Shown in pieces: positions 24,287-32,517 of a stretch of 64,000 nt of DNA. The DNA comes from Chromatiales bacterium. Lineage in GTDB: Bacteria > Pseudomonadota > Gammaproteobacteria > Xanthomonadales > SZUA-36. A program made the position numbers and the translations under genes. The notes beneath the pieces were generated by a model. The model was not told the origin of the DNA and made no database searches. It was given only the letters and a program-made list of their open reading frames with translations. Location: assembly GCA_024640045.1 (NCBI GenBank), contig JAHEFS010000001.1, forward strand, positions 38,395 to 102,394, in the 5' to 3' direction. Positions within the stretch are counted from its first letter, which is position 1. Every line of letters begins with the position of its first letter.

Positions 24287-24565
24287 CTAGAAGTTCCCCT
24301 GCCAGTTGTAGCGATAGGTATGGGGCGAGACTTCGCCGCCCAGTTGCTGCATGAAGCTCTCCAGGTCCCCGCGATCGCTCGCGATTTTCAGCTGTATCGA
24401 CAGCTCATAGTCACGCAGGTAAGAGGTGCCGTGCCCTTCGGTAAAAATGTCAGCGGGACCCCGTGACCGGAAATCGAAGTCGATCCCTTCGTGTGCGGGC
24501 ATTCGCCAAACCAGTATGACCGCCGCAACGAGCACAACACCAAAGATGATCAGAACTTTGCGCAA
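24287..24565 (-). CDS. Small single-pass membrane protein of unknown function
   Basis: A 92-residue protein I do not recognise. A TTG start at 24565 is preceded by AAGGA; longer frames to 24646 or 24709 read into the bioA upstream region without an SD. Residues about 3-20 (KVLIIFGVVLVAAVILVW) form one transmembrane helix. The rest (GIDFDFRSRGPADIFTEGHG... YRYNWQGNF) is polar and probably periplasmic. It is first in the operon with hisN, nudE and cysQ, 2 nt before hisN. Confidence 0.55.
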   Translation of the reverse strand: MRKVLIIFGVVLVAAVILVWRMPAHEGIDFDFRSRGPADIFTEGHGTSYLRDYELSIQLKIASDRGDLESFMQQLGGEVSPHTYRYNWQGNF

Positions 24566-24737
24566 GTGGCGGATTCCTTCAAGGTGGTGATTCTTTTCGG
24601 CAGGTGTTCGGGTCGTTCGCTTGCATGGGTCCGGGTGACACTCCATGATACCAGACTGCCCGGCAGGCGACGTTGGTGGGTTGGCAACGATTCCTTGCGT
24701 CAAGGGCATTCAATTCAGGCTTCCAGGGTGTGGAAAA

Positions 24738-26084
24738 TTGTCCGAAAACCAGCGATTGAGAGAACGCGACCTGGCGGTTTTGTGGCACCCCACCACCCAG
24801 ATGAAAGACCATGAATCGCTGCCGTTGTTGCCTGTGCGCAAGGCCTCGGGTGTCTGGCTGGAGGACATGGAAGGCGGGCGTTACCTCGACGCCATCAGTT
24901 CCTGGTGGGTCAACCTGTTCGGCCATGCCCATCCGGCGATCAGTGAACGCGTCGCTGAACAGGCACATCAGCTGGAGCACGTGATTCTCGCCGGGGCGAC
25001 CCATCCCGGGGCCGTAGAACTTGCAGAGCGCCTGGTTGCGATCACTCCCCCGGGTCTCGATCGGGTTTTTTATGCCGACAGTGGATCTTCCGCTGTCGAA
25101 ATTGCGCTGAAAATGAGTTTTCACTACTGGTGCAACCAGGGTGAGCACCAGCGTAAGCGTTTCGTCACGTTGACCAACAGTTATCATGGCGAAACACTGG
25201 GCACGCTGAGTGTCGGTGACGCCGGTTTGTTCAAAAAGACCTATGAGCCTTTACTGCTCGAATCGATACTGGCGCCGAGTCCTGACTGTTTTGGTCTGCC
25301 GCCCGAGGCCTGGGACGATCACGCGGCCACCAGGCTGGAAGAGTTGGCCGTGTTGCTCGAGCGGCATTCCCAGGAGGTTTGTGCAATCATCATCGAACCG
25401 CTGGTGCAATGCGCCGGCGGTATGCGTATGTATCCTCCATCATGGCTCAGCGGGCTACGTCGGCTTTGCGATCGGTTCGGCATACACCTCATCGCGGATG
25501 AAATCGCGGTCGGCTTCGGTCGGACCGGCACCATGTTTGCCTGTGAGCAAGCGAACATCACCCCGGATTTCATGTGCCTCTCCAAAGGACTGACGGGCGG
25601 TTATTTGCCGATGTCAGCCGTCATGACCCGCGAGTCGATCTACCAGGCATTTTACGATGAGTACACCAGCCTGCGGGGGTTCCTGCATTCCCACAGCTAT
25701 ACGGGCAACGCGCTGGCGTGTGCCGCTGCCCTGGCGACGCTCGATGTCTTCGATGAGCAGCCATGGCTGGAGCGAAACCGGGAAACTGCCCGATTGATGA
25801 GGGCGGCCGTGGAGTCGCTTACCGACCACCCGCATGTGGGTGAAATACGCCAGTGCGGGATGATCCTGGCGATGGAAATGGTGGAGGACCGCGCATCGAT
25901 GAAGGTCTACGACTGGCGTGAGCGACGCGGGATGACGGTCTATCGACACGCGCTCGAGAATGGGGTGCTACTGCGCCCGATAGGGAACGTGGTCTATTTC
26001 ATGCCGCCTTACGTCATCGATGCGGGCGGGATCGAACTCATGGCCCGCGTGGCTTCCGAAGGCATCGACCTGGCGACTCGGTGA
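24738..26084 (+). CDS. bioA: Adenosylmethionine-8-amino-7-oxononanoate aminotransferase
   Basis: BioA (448 aa) makes 7,8-diaminopelargonate in biotin synthesis, using SAM as amino donor and PLP as cofactor. Evidence: WHPTTQMKDHESLPLLPV at the N-terminus, ISSWWVNLFGHAHP, SGSSAVEIALKMSFHYW, LIADEIAVGFGRTGTMFA, and the PLP lysine in LSKGLTGGYLPMSAV. TTG at 24738 is the only sensible start, since the ATG at 24645 would add 31 unrelated residues. Its stop overlaps the rsmE start. The bioA-rsmE pair near the Chp cluster matches Pseudomonas order. Confidence 0.94.
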   Translation: MSENQRLRERDLAVLWHPTTQMKDHESLPLLPVRKASGVWLEDMEGGRYLDAISSWWVNLFGHAHPAISERVAEQAHQLEHVILAGATHPGAVELAERLVAITPPGLDRVFYADSGSSAVEIALKMSFHYWCNQGEHQRKRFVTLTNSYHGETLGTLSVGDAGLFKKTYEPLLLESILAPSPDCFGLPPEAWDDHAATRLEELAVLLERHSQEVCAIIIEPLVQCAGGMRMYPPSWLSGLRRLCDRFGIHLIADEIAVGFGRTGTMFACEQANITPDFMCLSKGLTGGYLPMSAVMTRESIYQAFYDEYTSLRGFLHSHSYTGNALACAAALATLDVFDEQPWLERNRETARLMRAAVESLTDHPHVGEIRQCGMILAMEMVEDRASMKVYDWRERRGMTVYRHALENGVLLRPIGNVVYFMPPYVIDAGGIELMARVASEGIDLATR

Positions 26085-26812
26085 TGCGTATTTCCCGTTT
26101 TTTCACGGATCAGCCGCTTGCCGCTGGGCATTTGGTGACTCTGGGTGGATCCACCAGTCACTACATTCTGCGGGTGCTGAAGCTACGGTCCGGGGCACCC
26201 CTGGTCCTGTTCAATGGTGACGGGGCTGATTATGCGGCGGAGATCACGGAACTCGATCGGCAACAGGTCTCAGCCCAGGTCAACACTCGCCTCCCCGCCG
26301 CCGCCGAGTCACCTCTGGCTATTCACCTGGTCCAGGGCATCAGTCGTGGCGAGCGGATGGACCTGACACTGCAAAAGGCGACGGAGCTGGGTGTTGCCGG
26401 CTTGCTTCCTGTTTTTACCGAGCGTGTGGAAGTCCGGTTGCGAGGGGAGCGACTCGACAAACGGTTGCGGCACTGGGTGTCTGTTGTAAGGTCCGCCTGC
26501 GAGCAATGTGGCCGGGCGCGTATTCCTGTCGTCTCTGAGCCGCTGGACTTATCGGATTGGCTGGCGCGACCTTCGGGACGCCTGCGCCTGGTGCTGGACC
26601 CTGAGGCGGAAAAAAACCTTTCAGCACTGACGCTTCGGGGACAGGAAGTTGAGCTCCTGGCAGGACCGGAAGGCGGATTGTCGGAACCGGAACTGAAGCA
26701 AGCCCGGATTGCAGGGTATATTCCCGTGAAGTTGGGTCCCCGAGTGTTGCGGACCGAAACGGCTGGGCCCGCGGCGATCGCTGTGTTGCAGGCGCTGGCT
26801 GGGGATTTCTGA
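26084..26812 (+). CDS. rsmE: 16S rRNA m3U1498 methyltransferase
   Basis: RsmE (242 aa) methylates N3 of U1498 in 16S rRNA. The SPOUT-fold signatures are present: HYILRVLKLRSG near the start, RMDLTLQKATELGV, and the knotted C-terminal LLAGPEGGLSEPELKQA with LGPRVLRTETAGPAAIAVLQ. The ATG at 26084 shares a base with the bioA stop; GTG at 26081 is an alternative. It converges on chpC. Confidence 0.95.
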   Translation: MRISRFFTDQPLAAGHLVTLGGSTSHYILRVLKLRSGAPLVLFNGDGADYAAEITELDRQQVSAQVNTRLPAAAESPLAIHLVQGISRGERMDLTLQKATELGVAGLLPVFTERVEVRLRGERLDKRLRHWVSVVRSACEQCGRARIPVVSEPLDLSDWLARPSGRLRLVLDPEAEKNLSALTLRGQEVELLAGPEGGLSEPELKQARIAGYIPVKLGPRVLRTETAGPAAIAVLQALAGDF

Positions 26813-26843
26813 ACAGGCGGACGACTGTGTCCGGCGGGGCAGT

Positions 26844-27311
26844 CTATTGATCGTACAAGGCGTCTGTGACGCTTCGGGTCACTTCTTCCAGTTCGGGTAC
26901 CATCACTTCCAACTCGTCCATCGTGGCGAGACAATAGACAACGGATGAGTCACTGCTTTTTTCGAGTGGCGTGAGGGCATCCGGCGACAGTTTTTTCAAT
27001 TTGGGCAGGCCTTTGATCAGAACACCCAGGTAGTTGAGGCTGGTTTCCTCGGTCAGTGTCTTCAAGATCAGGATACGACTGTCAGAAGTGACCGGGTCCC
27101 GGCGGGTAATGTCCGCGAGCAGCGCGTAGCTGATAATCGGCACCTGCCAGGCATTCCATTCCAGTTCACCCAGCAACCACGCTGGCCCATGCTCGTAGGG
27201 CATCGGCTTTGAGTACTCGATGACTTCGGCCACCACATTGCTGGGTACCAGGATGTGGCTTTGAATGAGCGGGGCGAGGATGGCGCGAATCTCGGGCGCT
27301 TCGCTTTTCAT
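26844..27311 (-). CDS. chpC: CheW-like protein ChpC of the pili chemosensory system
   Basis: A 155-residue CheW-domain protein. HILVPSNVVAEVIEYSKPMPYEHGPAWLLGELEWNAWQVPII fits the CheW receptor-coupling fold (only partly quoted in families), followed by LLADITRRDP. In P. aeruginosa ChpC is an auxiliary coupling protein of the Chp system. The ATG directly abuts the chpA stop (TAA-ATG), so translation is coupled. It is the last gene of the cluster and converges on rsmE. Confidence 0.85.
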   Translation of the reverse strand: MKSEAPEIRAILAPLIQSHILVPSNVVAEVIEYSKPMPYEHGPAWLLGELEWNAWQVPIISYALLADITRRDPVTSDSRILILKTLTEETSLNYLGVLIKGLPKLKKLSPDALTPLEKSSDSSVVYCLATMDELEVMVPELEEVTRSVTDALYDQ

Positions 27312-30300
27312 TTACGACTCCTCCGTGTTGCCGAGCAGGCGGAAGACGGTCGCGATCAATTCCGTTTCCTTGTAGGGCTTTGTCAGATAAGCGCTCGCGC
27401 CGGCTTCGGTTGCCCGGTCGCGGTGCTTCTGGCCGGAACGGGAAGTGATCATGATGATTGGGATGTGTCTCAGGCGAGCATCCCCGCGTACATATTCGGC
27501 GAGCTGGTAGCCATCCATGCGCGGCATCTCGATGTCGAGCAGCAGGATGTCGGGAACGCGGTGCTGCATCTGTTCGACCGCATCCTGTCCGTCCTTGGCG
27601 GTGATCGCTTCAATTTCCTGGCCCTCCAGAACGCGGGAGTTGACCTTGCGCATCGTGATCGAATCGTCCACCACCATGGCCAAGGTGCGATGAGGTTTGT
27701 GCTGAACCTGGCGTTCCGGAATAACCGGTCGCACCCCATGCAGTAAAGCCTGTCGGATGATAGGGCCGGGGTCCAGAATTACGACGACGCGGCCATCGCC
27801 GGTCACCGTGCCGCCCAGGATGCCGGATACGCTGGTGATCTGCGGGCCGACAGGCTTGATGACCACCTCGCGGTGGCCCAGGAGTTCGGGTACGCGGAAC
27901 GCGGCGCGTTGATCACCAGCACGGATCATCAGCAATGAGATATTGTCATTGCCCAGCGCCCGCGCCGGTTCTCCCAGCAAGGGTTCCAGTTCCAGTATCG
28001 GATACGACTCATCAGCGAAGCTGTAAGTTGGCCGGTCTTCCTGCAGCATCGCCTGGTAGTCGGCAGGCGGTACGCGCGCGACGCCGGCGACGCTGGTCAG
28101 AGGGATGAAGTAACGCTGCTGGCCCGCAGTCACGCCGATGGCCTGCATGACCGCCAGGGTGAAAGGTATACGGATCGTGAACCTGCTTCCCTGGCCCTCT
28201 TCAGATTGAATCTCGAGGGAACCGCCGATCTGTTTGACTTCGCTGCTGACGACGTCCATACCCACTCCGCGGCCAGCCAGCCCGGTAACCGTGGCCGACG
28301 TGCTGAAACCGCTGCCCAGGATCAGTTCGAACAATTGCTGGGGCGGTGGGTGCGCGGACCCGTCGATCAGGCCGCGCTCGATGGCGCGCTGGCGGATTGC
28401 CTCGCGGTTGATGCCGGCACCGTCGTCTTCGATCTGGATCACGAATTCGGTCGCCTCGGCTTCTACCGTGATGCGGATTTCGCCCTCGGGATCCTTGCTG
28501 GCCAACTTTCGCTCAGCAGGCGCCTCGATGCCATGGGCAATGGCATTGCGCAGCATGTGCTCCAGCGGCACGGTGATGTGCTCCAGCACATTGCGATCGA
28601 GTTGATCGCTACCGCCTGCCATTAACAGCTTCAGCCGCGCCTTTTTCCCGGTTTCCGTGGCGGCGGTTCTGACCAGACGCCGCAGACGAGGCGCAATCGA
28701 CCCGAACGGCACCATGCGGGTTTGCATAAGGCCTTCCTGCAACTCCGTACTGACCCGGGATTGCTGACCCAGCAGATGGTCGGCCTGGCGCGCGGATTCC
28801 TCCAGCAGTTCCTCCAGGTTGAGCAGGTCAGCGACCGATTCCGACAATCCACGTGAGAGCTGCTGCATGGAAGAGAAGCGGTCCAGTTCCAGTGGGTCGA
28901 ATTCCTCGTCACCGGTCGAGACCGCATCGCGGTAGCGTGAACGAATCTGGGTTTCGGTCTCGATCTCGAGCTTACGAAATTGCTCCCTGAGTCGCGAGAT
29001 CGTTTCGGTGAACTCCCCCAGGTTGCCGCGCAGGCCTCCGATCTGTCGCTCCATCCTGGCCCGGAAAATGTTGATCTCTCCGGCGGACTTGATCAGGTTG
29101 TCCAGCAACTCGGAGTCGACCCGGATGTGCTGTTGGCTTTGCGTGTCCTCCGCCTTGGTGGTTGTCTGCGCCTCGGTTTCCGGGATGTCCGTGAAGACTT
29201 TCGGCTCCACGGGTGGCAGTTCTATGTCTGGCAGCGACGATCCGTCGTCCGGCTGCGAACTGATTTCTTCGATGTGCTGTTTGAAAATCTTAAGCGCTTC
29301 GCCCGGTTCCGTCGACTGGCCGCGGCTGATCTGCTCGACCCACAGATTGAGGCGGTCGCAGCCTTGCTCGAGTGCGGTGACCGAAGCGATCGATGGCCGA
29401 ATTTCGTGGCTGGCTGTGCGCTCGAGTAGCTCTTCCATGGCATGGCTGAGGTCGCCCAATGCTTCCAGGCCGGCCATGCGCGCACCGCCTTTGAGCGTGT
29501 GAATTTCGCGCTGCAGATTCTGCACCAGCGGCATGGTATGGAGGTTGTCGCGCCAGGTGTTGAGCAGGGAATCGCAACGTCCCAGCACTTCCCGGGCCTC
29601 ATCCAGGAAGATGCGCGTTATCTCGTCCTGAAGCGTCTCTTCGACTCGTGCGGGCTCTTCTGATGGAGCGGGAACCGTTTCGACGGCGGGTGAATCCCAC
29701 CCGGCATCTTCTTCTAATTTGCTTTCCGGGGGCGGCTCGGATGGTGTTGCGACGGCTACGGCAGGTATCGGGTCGGCTGTTTCGAACCAGTTTTTCAGGT
29801 CAGCCAACTGTTTCAGCAGGCTTTCTTCGTCCTCGGGGTACTGCGCGTCAGCATCGCCTTCCAATTGCTCCAGGCGTACCTGTAAAAAGGCGAAACTGCT
29901 GCCCAAGGCCCATAGGGCTTCGTTGTTGAACGGCGTATTCCGGTCCTGCTGGGTTTCCAGGGCGGATTCCAGCGCGCGTGCCACCTCCACATCTTGTCCC
30001 TGCGGCTTTAGCGCCAGGACTCCGGCGATGGTGTGCGCTGCACGAACATGCTCGGCACTGGCAAGCGTGTTGCGGTCCAGTGACACCGAATCCAGGAGGG
30101 TTTCGACCGTTCGCAGATTCTCCTGGAGTTCGTCGCGCATTGCGACATCAATGTCTTCCTCGACTGGGACTTCTGCTTTTGCCTCGGGCCGCCGGGTTTC
30201 CGGCAACATGCCAGCCAGAAAACCAGGCAGCTCGCCACGCAGCTCATCCCAATCCGCTGGTCGGGCATTCGCCAGTGATTCCGCGTGCTTGCCAATGGCT

Positions 30301-32468
30301 TCGATCACTTCATGGGTCAGCCCCGAGGGTTGGTTCATGAGGCGTTGTTTCAGTGCTGGCAGTGCCGCTTGCGCCAGCCGCACCGTCAATGCAGCGTCGG
30401 CGAACGAGCTGATGCGGGCTTCCAGCAGCGAATTGAGGAGCTCCTCTATTTCCCAGCAAAAATCACCCAGCTCGAGGGCACCGACCATACGGCCGCTTCC
30501 TTTGAGCGTATGGAAGCAGCGGCGCACCTCCGTCAGGCTTTTCACGTCTTCCAGGTTTGAATGCCATTCGGGCAGCTGTTGCTGCAAGGTTTCGGTCACG
30601 TCCTCGTATTCTTCCAGGAACACCTCGAGCAGTTCCGGGTCGATCACCACCGCTTCGGAAGAGATGGTTTCCGAGGGCGTCTCCACGGTGGGAGGCTCAT
30701 CCTCGGCTATTGCTTGTGAATTGGCGGCGGTTTCAGGTTCCGGGATTGTTTGCTGGACCGGTGCTTCGTGACCCTGCTCCAACCACTCGAGGCGTTTCTG
30801 CAGCACCCGGAAAAAATGTTCTTGCTGGTCCTGTTGGTCTCGTACTGCGGCCAGGTACAACTCCAGCGCCGCGACCGCATCCGTCAGCCACTCGAGTTGC
30901 TCGGGGGGGAGTGCGCTGTCGGTGTAGACGCTTCCCAGCAGACGTTCGCTTAATTGCAGCAAGCGCTTGGTCAGGGCTGCAGTCTTCTCATCGCCCAGCA
31001 ACTCCAGGGCGCCTGCGACCTCCATGATCGGACCCGTGAAGTTGGCTTCGCGCTCACCATCCAGTCTGGATTTAAGCGCGTCCTGGAACTGGTGCACGCT
31101 GTGAACAATTTCACTCAGCAGGTGTTGGGTGATTTTGCGGAACTCGTGCCGGGGCAATTCAGTGAGCATCGGCTCATCGTCCGCGCCGACGGGCTCACCC
31201 AGGGTGTCGATCTGTTCCAGCACTTCAGACTCGACCATCAGCACGTCTTCCGCCAGCTTCAGTAGCGCAGTTTCATGTTCGGAGTTTTCTGCCGCTGCGC
31301 TGGCATCAAAATCGGGCAGCAAGGCTTCGACAGTTTCTGCTGTCGTCGTCAGCGCCAGCATCCGCAGAGTATCCCGCAGGCGAAGCAAGGCTTCCCGGCA
31401 GAGTTCCCGCCGGTTTGCATCGACCTTGCCGGTGCGCAGTTCGAGGTCCAGTGCGTCCTTGATCAGGGTTAGCTCATCCCCGACTGCAGCGCCGAGGGAC
31501 TGGTACATGTCCCGGTCTTTTCCGCTGACGGATCCCTTGGCTTTGAGCAGGGTTTCCTGATCGGGCATCAACTCATTTAGTCGGAATCTCTTTCGCAGCA
31601 GGTCGAGGCCGGCGTGGCCGGGTTTGGTGATTGCCGCGCGATAGAGCAAGGCCTGGCTCAGGGCGTTTGTCGATGCAGTGCTGATGGCATCCTCGCCCTC
31701 TTCGGAGAGTTTTTTCAGGTTCAGGTGCAGCCGCGCCAGCAGTCGTCGCATGTGGGTATCGTTACGAATGCGTCGTTCCAGCAAGCCGCCCAAAACCTCG
31801 GATGCGATCCACCAGGTCCGTTTCAGGTCTTTGCGCTGCAACCGGTGAAGCAGGGTTTCGCACACACCCTGGAGCGGTGACAACAAGTCCCGGCTTTCCT
31901 GATCGTTGAGCCAGTTGAGCAATGCGCTTTCGTACTGCTGGCGGACTCGCTGGGAAAATTCGGAGAACGACTCCTGGTCTGCGTCCTCGGTGGTGCCGGC
32001 TTCCAGTTCGGGCAGTTCGACATCCAGCGGTGGAGTGAAAAGCGCGGCTTCCTGCAGCTTGGTTGTGCTGTGCGCCGCCCGTAACTCATTGATGACCGGC
32101 AGCAGCAGCAGCGGCAGATCATGATGCCCGGCCTGCAGGCGGTCGAGGTAGGCCGGTAGGATCACGATGGCATCCATGAGCGCTGAGAAGCCCTGTTCAC
32201 GCTTGGCGACGTGACGCTGGCCCAGCAGCCGGCAAAGTTCCGTCATTTCGTCGGCCAGCATTGCTGCGCCGGTCAGATTCAGAACATGCAGTGTCAGACG
32301 CAAATCGTCCAGTCTGCCCGCTGCCTCGAGGATCGCCTCATCCCGGACTCCAGAAACGCTGGCCAGGTGCTCGAGTTGAGCGCGCATTTGCCCGAGCTGC
32401 TTGTCGAGGTCTTCCCTGACCCAGGACAACGCAGTGGCCGGATGTTGACCGCGGGCGTTCAACGGCAC
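27312..32468 (-). CDS. chpA: ChpA-type hybrid CheA histidine kinase with multiple Hpt domains
   Basis: A 1718-residue sensor kinase for type IV pili control. The N-terminal 560 residues are helical ChpA-specific sequence. Hpt sites: His653 (CFHTLKGSG), a degenerate one at His812 (HTIAGVLAL) and His990 (IHTLKGGA). The CheA core follows: dimerisation helices from about 1115, ATPase with N-box HMLRNAIAHG (1304-1313), DDGAGI and GRGVGMDVV (about 1399-1407), CheW-like domain to about 1580. The C-terminal receiver domain has Asp1645 (LLLDIEMP). P. aeruginosa ChpA is about 2470 aa with eight phosphotransfer-type domains, so this is a shorter form. GTG start at 32468 lacks an SD. Confidence 0.92.
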   Translation of the reverse strand: MPLNARGQHPATALSWVREDLDKQLGQMRAQLEHLASVSGVRDEAILEAAGRLDDLRLTLHVLNLTGAAMLADEMTELCRLLGQRHVAKREQGFSALMDAIVILPAYLDRLQAGHHDLPLLLLPVINELRAAHSTTKLQEAALFTPPLDVELPELEAGTTEDADQESFSEFSQRVRQQYESALLNWLNDQESRDLLSPLQGVCETLLHRLQRKDLKRTWWIASEVLGGLLERRIRNDTHMRRLLARLHLNLKKLSEEGEDAISTASTNALSQALLYRAAITKPGHAGLDLLRKRFRLNELMPDQETLLKAKGSVSGKDRDMYQSLGAAVGDELTLIKDALDLELRTGKVDANRRELCREALLRLRDTLRMLALTTTAETVEALLPDFDASAAAENSEHETALLKLAEDVLMVESEVLEQIDTLGEPVGADDEPMLTELPRHEFRKITQHLLSEIVHSVHQFQDALKSRLDGEREANFTGPIMEVAGALELLGDEKTAALTKRLLQLSERLLGSVYTDSALPPEQLEWLTDAVAALELYLAAVRDQQDQQEHFFRVLQKRLEWLEQGHEAPVQQTIPEPETAANSQAIAEDEPPTVETPSETISSEAVVIDPELLEVFLEEYEDVTETLQQQLPEWHSNLEDVKSLTEVRRCFHTLKGSGRMVGALELGDFCWEIEELLNSLLEARISSFADAALTVRLAQAALPALKQRLMNQPSGLTHEVIEAIGKHAESLANARPADWDELRGELPGFLAGMLPETRRPEAKAEVPVEEDIDVAMRDELQENLRTVETLLDSVSLDRNTLASAEHVRAAHTIAGVLALKPQGQDVEVARALESALETQQDRNTPFNNEALWALGSSFAFLQVRLEQLEGDADAQYPEDEESLLKQLADLKNWFETADPIPAVAVATPSEPPPESKLEEDAGWDSPAVETVPAPSEEPARVEETLQDEITRIFLDEAREVLGRCDSLLNTWRDNLHTMPLVQNLQREIHTLKGGARMAGLEALGDLSHAMEELLERTASHEIRPSIASVTALEQGCDRLNLWVEQISRGQSTEPGEALKIFKQHIEEISSQPDDGSSLPDIELPPVEPKVFTDIPETEAQTTTKAEDTQSQQHIRVDSELLDNLIKSAGEINIFRARMERQIGGLRGNLGEFTETISRLREQFRKLEIETETQIRSRYRDAVSTGDEEFDPLELDRFSSMQQLSRGLSESVADLLNLEELLEESARQADHLLGQQSRVSTELQEGLMQTRMVPFGSIAPRLRRLVRTAATETGKKARLKLLMAGGSDQLDRNVLEHITVPLEHMLRNAIAHGIEAPAERKLASKDPEGEIRITVEAEATEFVIQIEDDGAGINREAIRQRAIERGLIDGSAHPPPQQLFELILGSGFSTSATVTGLAGRGVGMDVVSSEVKQIGGSLEIQSEEGQGSRFTIRIPFTLAVMQAIGVTAGQQRYFIPLTSVAGVARVPPADYQAMLQEDRPTYSFADESYPILELEPLLGEPARALGNDNISLLMIRAGDQRAAFRVPELLGHREVVIKPVGPQITSVSGILGGTVTGDGRVVVILDPGPIIRQALLHGVRPVIPERQVQHKPHRTLAMVVDDSITMRKVNSRVLEGQEIEAITAKDGQDAVEQMQHRVPDILLLDIEMPRMDGYQLAEYVRGDARLRHIPIIMITSRSGQKHRDRATEAGASAYLTKPYKETELIATVFRLLGNTEES

Positions 32469-32517
32469 CCAATATATGCGAGAAGAGGAAAGGAAGCTCT
32501 GTCCATGGGCGCTCGAC

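Noticed and set aside
26818-26833. CGGAC/GTCCG hairpin between rsmE and chpC as a terminator
   Set aside because: Only a 5-bp stem and no T-run on either strand, so it is not supportable as an intrinsic terminator.
29719-30771. Plus-strand 350-codon frame, Ser/Arg-rich
   Set aside because: Shadow of chpA. The Ser/Arg-rich low-complexity translation is the usual artefact of an antisense frame in GC-rich coding DNA.
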